From NCBI GenBank assembly GCA_030430125.1, contig JAUIGA010000038.1:1-14296 (forward strand): 14,296 bases of DNA. The letters are read 5' to 3'. The notes under the pieces were generated by a model. It ran no database searches. It was not told the DNA's origin and was given only the letters and a program-made list of their open reading frames with translations. A program made the translations under genes and the position numbers. The number at the start of each line of letters is the position of its first letter. The stretch's first letter is position 1. Origin of the DNA: Chloroflexia bacterium (GTDB taxonomy: Bacteria > Chloroflexota > Chloroflexia > Thermomicrobiales > UBA6265). This document shows, piece after piece, positions 7,141 through 12,424 of this stretch.

Positions 7141-9393
7141 TCAGATGAACACCGGGATCGGGTTGAGATCACTTTCTCGTGTTGGCGTGGCAAGTGCGCC
7201 CATCGCGACCGGCACATCGTACAGTCGGCCCGGTGCGAACCGGGCCCAAAAGTGACGCAACCCCGGCACGATCATCTTGACGACGGGTAGACCGATATCC
7301 GGCCGGGTCTGATCGAGCGCCAGTACCTCCAGCCCGTTCGCTTCGAGGATGTTCTGAACGTAGACGATATCGTCAAGCAGGTCGTCGTGGATGATATCCG
7401 CAAAGTCATGCCGATGCCGCGAAGTTACGGAGTCGCTGGGCAGGATCCAGGGCTGATTCACGATGGTTGCCGTTTGCCACCAGTCCACTGCCTCGGGATC
7501 ATCATACGTATAGCCGGTCGACTGCCCTTCTGGCGGAGCGACACCCGGAATCATCTGGTTGAGTTCGGTGAGCGCTCGCAACATTGCGATTCGAGGATCG
7601 AGATGCGCGGCGGGTGCGAAGACGATATCCTCGGTCGGGTGCCCATCGATCCGGCGGGAAAAGGCGGCGAACGCCGGGATGCCGAGATCGGAGGTGATAT
7701 CGATCATCCAGATGTCGCGATTTCGCGCGGCGTAGGCTTCGCGAAGCCGGTGCACATACGGTTCATCAAAACTGTCGAGATCGACCGAAGGCTGCCGCAA
7801 CCGGTTGTACCACCAGATCGCGACGCTGTCACGCTCGACGAGCTCCAGTAGACCCTGCAGCATCGCATCTTCCAGCGAGGCGCCAGCCGCCGTACCGTTG
7901 GACTCTGGAACGAAGCACCCGGAATCGCTTTCCTGTGGGACGCTGTAGTAGAGAAGTGAAGTTGGCAGGAGCCGGTTCTCGCGATGGGTCAGTGACCATA
8001 CCGGTGACCAGTCGGTGTCCGTGTCCGCGCTGAACCGATGCGGCACCGCATCCAGCCGGCGCTGCTTGCTGTTCCACTCATCGCGTTCCGCGTATTGCGC
8101 GTCGCTGTAAAGGGTCCAGGTGTCCGGATCGATCGCCCGGTCTCCAAGGCTGCGCATGGAGCCACGCTCCAGGGGTTCCTCGCCACGGTAGACACCGGAG
8201 TAGCGCTCGACCGCCTCACCGACCGCGCTCATGCGTGCCTGAGCATCAGTGACCCCTTTACCGCAATTGTTGCCCCGAAGATTCCGCTTCAGAATACGAG
8301 AATTCTCTGACCGAAGCGCCATGTTCGCCCCGGAGATGTAGACGTGCAGCGGGTCGTCATCTTCGGTAATTCGGGTGAGCGTCCTTACCACGCCGGTAAT
8401 GGGGCTGATGTGGTGAGACCAGGCGCGAAGGGCAGACTCCGGGGTCAAGGAGCGAAATCCACCATCATGCGTGTAGGTCTTCGCACGTGACTGGGGCTCC
8501 ACCGGACTCGCCATTCGGGTGAGGTCAGGATCGCCACACACCGGGCACTGCGGGCGCCTGACGACGGTATGTCGCTCTACCTCGAAGGTGCCGCCGTTTA
8601 TGGTGAAGAGGGTGTCTACCAGCGAGGTGGTCCCGGTCACGATGTATCGCGTGATCTCGGTTGCGGCCATGCCAGCCACCGCCGCCGTCGAACCGGCGCT
8701 TGCGGCCAGGCTGGCGAACGGCCTGTCGGCTCCGATCGCTGACCGCACGTACTCTTCCGTGTCCCGGTTCACGACGAGCCGCTGCGCCAGGCACGACCAG
8801 CACGGGCCGCCGTCGGGTGGAAACAATGGACCGAGCCACGGAATGATACCCACCGGTTTCACCGGCACCCACGGGATACCGCGGGCCCGCATCTCCGTGT
8901 CGATCGACCGAAGCTCGGGTTGCAGGTAGTCGTCGACCACCACGACCAGCAACCCGAGCTCCCGCGAATCGACCGGCACCACCACTACACCGCTCTCAGT
9001 CAGGAGGCCGCGCAGCCGGGCGTCGTCCACAAATCCGATGCTCCGGACACCCACCGGGCACGACTGGAGGGAGCCGAGGGCATCCTGCTGGCTGACACCG
9101 TGCATGCCCCACCAGGCAGCCTCGGTGGGAGGCAAAACCTGGGTGTCGCGTTCCTCGATATAGCCGTCGCGTTCCAGTTTCAGCAGCCCCAGGTAGATCT
9201 CCGTCGCGGGAACACGCTCGATCAACTCGTCGACGATCGCGTTGGTCGTACGCTCGCCATCGATCAGGCGCGCAAGCTCGACATACGTCCGACCGTTGAG
9301 AACCACATTGCGGCCCTCGGCGATGAGGAAGACCTCTTCGTCCCCAACCGGAGCGACATGCCAGTGTGATCGGAACACGGGTCGGCTGAGCAT
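7141..9393 (-). CDS. Fused RRE / E1-like / YcaO azoline cyclodehydratase
   Basis: This 750-residue protein should carry out ATP-dependent cyclodehydration of Ser/Thr/Cys to oxazoline/thiazoline. Residues 1-85 look like the winged-helix RiPP recognition element that grips the leader (VFLIAEGRNVVLNGRTYVEL at 21-40). Residues ~95-300 are the E1/ThiF-like partner domain with a four-cysteine zinc site: CWSC at 198-201 and CPVC at 283-286. Residues ~305-750 are YcaO, with the ATP/Mg motif SAVGEAVERY (389-398: E393, E396), LLELVERDS (515-523: E517, E520) and RALTELNQ (606-613: E610). The tail ends PIPVFI, a partial match to the Pro-rich terminus of azoline-forming YcaO proteins. The start at 9393 follows GGAG by 7 bases; the reading frame stays open further upstream but runs across the mini-precursor. 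It lies 124 bases downstream of the second precursor copy. The call is very secure. Confidence 0.93.
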   Translation of the reverse strand: MLSRPVFRSHWHVAPVGDEEVFLIAEGRNVVLNGRTYVELARLIDGERTTNAIVDELIERVPATEIYLGLLKLERDGYIEERDTQVLPPTEAAWWGMHGVSQQDALGSLQSCPVGVRSIGFVDDARLRGLLTESGVVVVPVDSRELGLLVVVVDDYLQPELRSIDTEMRARGIPWVPVKPVGIIPWLGPLFPPDGGPCWSCLAQRLVVNRDTEEYVRSAIGADRPFASLAASAGSTAAVAGMAATEITRYIVTGTTSLVDTLFTINGGTFEVERHTVVRRPQCPVCGDPDLTRMASPVEPQSRAKTYTHDGGFRSLTPESALRAWSHHISPITGVVRTLTRITEDDDPLHVYISGANMALRSENSRILKRNLRGNNCGKGVTDAQARMSAVGEAVERYSGVYRGEEPLERGSMRSLGDRAIDPDTWTLYSDAQYAERDEWNSKQRRLDAVPHRFSADTDTDWSPVWSLTHRENRLLPTSLLYYSVPQESDSGCFVPESNGTAAGASLEDAMLQGLLELVERDSVAIWWYNRLRQPSVDLDSFDEPYVHRLREAYAARNRDIWMIDITSDLGIPAFAAFSRRIDGHPTEDIVFAPAAHLDPRIAMLRALTELNQMIPGVAPPEGQSTGYTYDDPEAVDWWQTATIVNQPWILPSDSVTSRHRHDFADIIHDDLLDDIVYVQNILEANGLEVLALDQTRPDIGLPVVKMIVPGLRHFWARFAPGRLYDVPVAMGALATPTRESDLNPIPVFI

Positions 9394-9400
9394 GCAAATT

Positions 9401-9404
9401 CTCC
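9401..9404 (-). promoter_or_regulatory. Ribosome binding site of the cyclodehydratase gene
   Basis: GGAG within GTGGAGAA lies 7 bases before the ATG at 9393. It fixes the start against the frame that stays open for 103 further codons upstream. Confidence 0.7.
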
Positions 9405-9431
9405 ACGAGGTTCCACCAGGCGCATGGCGCA

Positions 9432-9437
9432 ATAATA
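9432..9437 (-). promoter_or_regulatory. Possible internal -10 element before the cyclodehydratase gene
   Basis: TATTAT reads on the minus strand in otherwise GC-rich DNA about 40 bases before the cyclodehydratase start. No convincing -35 box lies 16-18 bases upstream, so this is only a hint of a secondary promoter that would let the enzymes be expressed apart from the precursors. Confidence 0.25.
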
Positions 9438-9498
9438 CGTCGGCGCTCGCGTTCCTGCCTTCGAGGGCGGGTACCGCTGACCGGCACGCCAGACGTCG

Positions 9499-9515
9499 GC
9501 TGGCCGCGCGCCAGC
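9499..9515 (-). repeat. Hairpin just after the mini-precursor stop
   Basis: GCTGGC and GCCAGC pair around a five-base GC loop, starting two bases past the TAG of the second precursor copy. No T-run follows, so it is not a standard intrinsic terminator. It could be an mRNA 3'-end stabiliser or attenuator separating abundant precursor transcript from the enzyme genes, a common arrangement in RiPP operons. Confidence 0.4.
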
Positions 9516-9517
9516 AT

Positions 9518-9598
9518 CTAGCAACTGTTCGTCGAGTAGCTCGATGCGGTCGAAACCTGACCCATGATTCGCTGCGCGTCGGATGCAACCTGTGCCAT
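9518..9598 (-). CDS. Internally deleted second precursor copy (26 codons, probable relic)
   Basis: This small reading frame begins with the same 16 residues as the full precursor (MAQVASDAQRIMGQVS), encoded by identical DNA, and has the same GGAG site 8 bases upstream. It then jumps straight to a core-like tail, TASSYSTNSC, ending in a TAG as in the full gene. The NHLP leader body (residues ~17-89 of the full copy) and most of the core are missing. Leader-dependent enzymes should not recognise it, so it is probably a deletion relic. The start, ribosome site and frame are nevertheless intact, and its tail keeps the triplet rhythm (ASS, YST, NSC) with a Tyr not found in the main core, so it came from a related, non-identical precursor. 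Whether it is translated or functional is unknown. Confidence 0.55.
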   Translation of the reverse strand: MAQVASDAQRIMGQVSTASSYSTNSC

Positions 9599-9600
9599 GT
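9551..9600 (-). repeat. 50-bp direct repeat, copy 2 (5' end of mini-precursor)
   Basis: This stretch is identical at all 50 positions to 10132-10181. It covers the start codon and first 16 codons of the precursor genes. Weaker similarity continues about 35 bases into the upstream untranslated region, including the GGAG ribosome site. It marks a tandem duplication of the precursor. Confidence 0.9.
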
Positions 9601-9825
9601 CGGTCGCTCCAATCCTGAGTTGTGCGGCGAAGGGTGCACGCGTCCGGTCGGAAACTTCCGGCGAGACAGCATGCCACAAACTGTCCGCGGCGAGCGCCAC
9701 ATTCAGGTCGCCATTCGACGGCTCACTGATTGCCGGCACGACGATCGAAACGACGTCTGCGGGTGTAGCTTCGGCCGCACCCACAGACGGTTGCAAGCTC
9801 GACGACCAGGCTGGTCCTGGCTCGT
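9599..9825 (-). other. Spacer between the two precursor copies
   Basis: These 227 bases separate the precursor stop from the mini-precursor start. The right end (next to the first stop) can form only short, overlapping hairpins without a T-run. The left ~35 bases match the region upstream of the first precursor. Between them the frame of the mini-precursor stays open and reads SIVVPA followed by an Asp-Leu-rich stretch, faintly like the end of an NHLP leader. No start codon with a ribosome site is seen there, so it may be eroded precursor DNA or unrelated spacer. Confidence 0.4.
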
Positions 9826-10179
9826 CTAGCAGCTGTTGGTCGACGCGGTCGACGACGTCGAGATGCACGTCGCTGTGCAACACGAGCTTGCAGTGCTCTG
9901 GCAGCTCGCGACCGCACCGGCGACCATCGACAACTCCTCCTCGGAGAGATCGTCGGCGGCCGGAATGTAGAGCTGGACGGTGTCCGTCTCGCCCGCCATG
10001 TCCAGACGGGCCGGATCGCTCACGATCTCGACCTGGACCGCGTCCGAGACTTCCATCCCAAACTCGCGCAGGACATCGAGCGGGGCGGTCTCGAGACGAG
10101 TGCGGAACTCGTCGTCGAGCATCGCCATGGCCGAAACCTGACCCATGATTCGCTGCGCGTCGGATGCAACCTGTGCCAT
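9826..10179 (-). CDS. NHLP/proteusin-type RiPP precursor peptide with Ser/Thr/Cys-triplet core
   Basis: The gene encodes 117 residues. Residues 1-89 form a nitrile-hydratase-like leader: DDEFRTRLETAPLDVLREFG (22-41), VQVEIVSDP (48-56), LYIPAADDLSEEELSMVAGA (70-89). It ends in Gly-Ala, the expected cut site of the C39 exporter. The 28-residue core (90-117) has 20 Ser/Thr/Cys (9 Ser, 6 Thr, 5 Cys). After Val90 it falls into nine triplets. First positions are A,Q,A,C,A,I,S,A,N; second S,S,S,C,T,S,S,S,S; third C,T,S,T,C,T,T,T,C. The start at 10179 has GGAG 8 bases upstream; a longer frame from GTG 10281 lacks a good site and overlaps the preceding gene. This is the substrate for the cyclodehydratase, dehydrogenase, epimerase and dehydratase encoded downstream. 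The leader class is firm; which residues are modified is inference. Confidence 0.9.
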   Translation of the reverse strand: MAQVASDAQRIMGQVSAMAMLDDEFRTRLETAPLDVLREFGMEVSDAVQVEIVSDPARLDMAGETDTVQLYIPAADDLSEEELSMVAGAVASCQSTASSCCTATCISTSSTASTNSC

Positions 10180-10181
10180 GT
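10132..10181 (-). repeat. 50-bp direct repeat, copy 1 (5' end of full precursor)
   Basis: Identical to 9551-9600. The copies part immediately after codon 16, at a TCG that also occurs near the core end, so a short shared TCG may have been the deletion joint in the other copy. Confidence 0.9.
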
Positions 10182-10270
10182 TGTTCACTCCAATCCTGGG
10201 TTGTGCCGCGAAGGGGAATCGTGTTGCCACGCGATCGCTCCCGGGGCGAACGACCGAATTGTCAACGGTG

Positions 10271-10807
10271 TCATTCACCACCAGGCGGTAGCAATTCGTA
10301 GCCGTGAGCCAGCAGGGTCTCGAGCATGTTCGTGGTGAAACTAGCTTCGGCGATCTGGCCGCACTCGACCCGCGCCATCACCATCGCTTCCACACGTGCC
10401 GACTGCTCGTGCATGGACTCATCGAGTTCAAGATGCGCGCCGGTCAGGTCGAACTCCATGTCGATCGCGACCCAATCGTCCTGCGCAATAATTCGAACCA
10501 CCTCGTGGTTCACGTCAGCGGCGACATCGATGTTCTCGAGCTCATCAGCATTGCCTGCCTCGTTTGGAACCTCGGCACCTTCCATCGAGAGGTCATGCTG
10601 GAAGTCGTCGTGGAGCAGGGAATCAGCTGTTTCGGTATCGCCCGCGAGGACGGCATCGAAGTACTGTTCCACAATCTGCACGTTTTCCTCGGCTGTCGTC
10701 GTTGGGCAATCACTGGCAGGGGTGGCGTCCTGCGCACCGCCGCCGGTGGCCATCGTGGTGATGCCCAGCAGCACAGCCGCAACCGCGCCCAATGTCTTCT
10801 TCAACAC
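10271..10807 (-). CDS. Secreted NTF2/SnoaL-like protein at the head of the RiPP operon
   Basis: This 178-residue protein begins with a Sec-type signal peptide: KK at 3-4, a hydrophobic run at 7-20, and a likely cut near GGGAQ at 22-26. There is no lipobox. The mature part starts DATPAS and then has an NTF2/SnoaL-like pattern, with NVQIVEQYFDAVLAGD (42-57) and a DDF acidic segment (67-69), ending in a beta-rich half. C34 and C149 could form a disulfide. The start is GTG, chosen because AAGGAG sits 6 bases upstream and the signal peptide begins there. It precedes the precursor by 91 bases on the same strand with no terminator visible, so it is probably co-transcribed. No enzyme activity can be read; an extracellular binding, immunity or scaffold role is only a guess. 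It could also be an unrelated neighbour. Confidence 0.75.
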   Translation of the reverse strand: MLKKTLGAVAAVLLGITTMATGGGAQDATPASDCPTTTAEENVQIVEQYFDAVLAGDTETADSLLHDDFQHDLSMEGAEVPNEAGNADELENIDVAADVNHEVVRIIAQDDWVAIDMEFDLTGAHLELDESMHEQSARVEAMVMARVECGQIAEASFTTNMLETLLAHGYELLPPGGE

Positions 10808-10813
10808 GGGAAT

Positions 10814-10819
10814 CTCCTT
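10814..10819 (-). promoter_or_regulatory. Ribosome binding site of the NTF2-like gene
   Basis: AAGGAG lies 6 bases before a GTG start codon at 10807. It is the best ribosome site near the signal-peptide start and supports GTG as initiator. Confidence 0.75.
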
Positions 10820-10846
10820 GTTTAACGTGCTTTCGGCATGTTCAAT

Positions 10847-10871
10847 GACTCCTCGTGATCAGCGAGGAGTC
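10847..10871. repeat. 9-bp perfect inverted repeat in the operon leader region
   Basis: GACTCCTCG and CGAGGAGTC flank a seven-base loop (TGATCAG), about 40 bases upstream of the NTF2-like start and downstream of the predicted promoter. No T-run follows on either strand, so it is not an intrinsic terminator. It may be an operator or a 5' untranslated hairpin controlling the operon. Confidence 0.55.
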
Positions 10872-10944
10872 TGGATCCCGGTACTCCTGAACGGAGGGGT
10901 GCGCCCCACGGACAAAACTCTGATAGGGAGATCTCACAACTACC

Positions 10945-10973
10945 ACGGTATCGACATAGAGGCGATAAGTCAA
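10945..10973 (-). promoter_or_regulatory. Candidate sigma70-type promoter for the RiPP operon
   Basis: On the minus strand TTGACT (10973-10968) is followed after exactly 17 bases by TACCGT (10950-10945). The -35 is strong and the -10 weak, which often means an activator is needed. It lies about 140 bases before the first operon gene, leaving a long leader that contains the inverted repeat at 10847-10871. The rest of the 264-base gap (10808-11071) shows only a short GGGG/CCCC hairpin at 10896-10907. Confidence 0.45.
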
Positions 10974-11071
10974 GTTCGCAGGAATACTCTTCTATGAACC
11001 TGGAGCTGGTACTGGCCCGTTCAGGCTAGTTTCCTAGTGGATCAGTGGTGCCAGCAACTATGGGTGACGGT

Positions 11072-11875
11072 TCAACGGTTAGCAGTCAGGAAGGTGTTGC
11101 TCAATCGTGATCGCTGGCGGCCCTGTTCGACGAGTGGGCGGATCGTCGCTTCGAACGCTGCCTGTTCCGATACGCTGAGCGTTGCACGCATGACCTGCGC
11201 GATGGTCGGCATCCAGGGTGTCCACCGTGCGTGCAGGAAGGCGAGCCAGGGCATCGGGCGAGGCGCCAGGCCTTCGGTCACGGTTTCCATCCGCACATCC
11301 CGAAACCCGGCATCGACCACCATCATGAAGAGATCCTGGTCGGTCCAGTCGGTCATCGCGCGCACCTCCGGCGAATCGTGCTCCAGAAACCCGGACCGCA
11401 TCCGCTCGGCGATCCTGGGGATGGCCCGGAGGTCGTATCCCCAGAGCCAATCAGGTTGGTCGTAGAGAAAGCGATTCACCGGCTCGGATATGACAAGGCG
11501 TCCGGCTGGCGCCAGCTTGCGGTACGCGGCGGCAAGCGCCACTGGCTTTTCCGGGATGTACAGCAAGACGGCGCGTATGATCACCGCCTGCACCGAGCCA
11601 TCCGGAATCGCTTCGAGGCTCCGGGCATCGGCGCGGACGAACTCAGCGTTCGGATACCCCTCCAACTCGGCGGCCAGTCGATCCAGCGCCTCTTCGTCCA
11701 GGTCGGCGAACACCACGGAGCCAGCAGGGCCCACGCCAGGCAGCAGTGCGCGGCCGACGAGCCCGTCGCCGCATCCGACATCCAGCACGCGCTTGCCGCA
11801 AACCTCACCGCAGAGCGCGACGACCCGGTCGCGAATTCCTTCGAGTGTCTCATAGGTTCCAATGGGGTCCGTCAC
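11072..11875 (-). CDS. Class I SAM-dependent methyltransferase
   Basis: This 267-residue protein has the Rossmann-like methyltransferase fold. Motif I is VLDVGCGDG (30-38), the acidic end of strand 2 is D58 in FADLD, motif II is RADARSL (81-87), the post-motif strand is AVIIRAVLLYI (97-107), and LAPAGRLVISEPVNR (121-135) gives the motif III region. It resembles the Methyltransf_11/25 group, whose substrates range from quinones to small metabolites and peptides; the substrate cannot be read. The GTG at 11875 was chosen over the GTG at 11947 because the candidate promoter -10 lies at 11924-11929, downstream of the longer start; GGAAGGGTGGG precedes it but the ribosome site is not textbook. It stands 264 bases upstream of the RiPP operon on the same strand. 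A tailoring role there is possible but unproven. Confidence 0.8.
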   Translation of the reverse strand: MTDPIGTYETLEGIRDRVVALCGEVCGKRVLDVGCGDGLVGRALLPGVGPAGSVVFADLDEEALDRLAAELEGYPNAEFVRADARSLEAIPDGSVQAVIIRAVLLYIPEKPVALAAAYRKLAPAGRLVISEPVNRFLYDQPDWLWGYDLRAIPRIAERMRSGFLEHDSPEVRAMTDWTDQDLFMMVVDAGFRDVRMETVTEGLAPRPMPWLAFLHARWTPWMPTIAQVMRATLSVSEQAAFEATIRPLVEQGRQRSRLSNTFLTANR

Positions 11876-12204
11876 CGCGCTGCCCACCCTTCCAGTCGAT
11901 CCGCGTGTACCGATGGATGGTCGATTACACCCCCCTCTGGCTCGCACCCCAATGTCCGGGCATGAGCTGAAATCCTGCAGTGATCGCCGGTGGCGTATCA
12001 GGGTTTTCGCGTCCGAATCCCGAAGTTGCAGCGGCCGCCCGGGGCCATTGTGGGCGGCGGGCGCGCTGGATCAACGCCCCAAGCATACCGGGGACATGCA
12101 CGCAAGCGACCGGGTGCGGTGCGTGCTACACTGATGCGGCAAGGCGTCAAACGGTCCGTTGGCCTTGTGGTTCGGGGTCAGAATGCCCCGAATCGATGAT
12201 ACGC
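11876..12204. other. Divergent intergenic region between methyltransferase and tRNA
   Basis: This 329-base stretch carries no gene I can support. Its left end holds the candidate methyltransferase promoter. Its right end should hold the tRNA promoter; TACACT at 12127-12132 on the plus strand is a possible -10, without a clear -35. The open frames in it lack ribosome sites and recognisable sequence. Confidence 0.5.
11924..11952 (-). promoter_or_regulatory. Candidate promoter of the methyltransferase gene
   Basis: TTGGGG (11952-11947) is followed after 17 bases by TGTAAT (11929-11924) on the minus strand. Transcription would begin near 11917, about 40 bases before the chosen GTG start. Confidence 0.5.
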
Positions 12205-12280
12205 GCGCCCGTAGCTCAGTGGATAGAGCGCTTGCCTCCGGAGCAAGAGGTCGCAGGTTCGAATCCTGCCGGGCGTACCA
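12205..12280 (+). tRNA. tRNA-Arg (anticodon CCG)
   Basis: A complete 76-base cloverleaf with an encoded 3' CCA. The acceptor arm GCGCCCG pairs with CGGGCGT (first pair G-T). The D arm is GCTC..GAGC. The anticodon stem is CTTGC/GCAAG around CTCCGGA, giving anticodon CCG, which reads CGG (Arg). The T arm GCAGG-TTCGAAT-CCTGC has the usual TTCGA loop. It closely resembles bacterial tRNA-Arg(CCG). Confidence 0.97.
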
Positions 12281-12304
12281 ATCGCCCCAATCGCGGAATC
12301 AAGG

Positions 12305-12340
12305 CAAGCGACCACTCGTGTGTGGTCGCTTGTTGTTTCT
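12305..12340 (+). terminator. Rho-independent terminator of the tRNA gene
   Basis: CAAGCGACCAC and GTGGTCGCTTG form a perfect 11-bp stem with a six-base loop, followed by TTGTTTCT. It begins 25 bases after the tRNA CCA end. It could also help stop the LacI-family gene coming from the other side, though the T-rich tail is only on the tRNA side. Confidence 0.88.
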
Positions 12341-12424
12341 ACCGCATGGCCGATCCGGTTGGTTCCCTCCGTGGCTGAAGCCTGGAAGTGCTGCACCTCA
12401 GAGCCTGGACGCCAGTGCCTCCGG

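Noticed and set aside
10237..10265. TTGACA at 10265-10260 as a dedicated promoter of the precursor gene
   Set aside because: The sequence 17 bases downstream is GGGAGC, not a -10, so only a lone -35-like hexamer exists.
9826..10281. Longer precursor starting at the GTG at 10281
   Set aside because: It would overlap the preceding gene and lacks a ribosome site; the ATG at 10179 has GGAG at 8 bases and the same start is repeated in the second copy.
12205..12280. tRNA-Arg as an integration site for a mobile island carrying the RiPP operon
   Set aside because: No integrase, transposase or repeated tRNA 3' end was seen; the operon lies on the 5' side of the tRNA, with a methyltransferase gene between.
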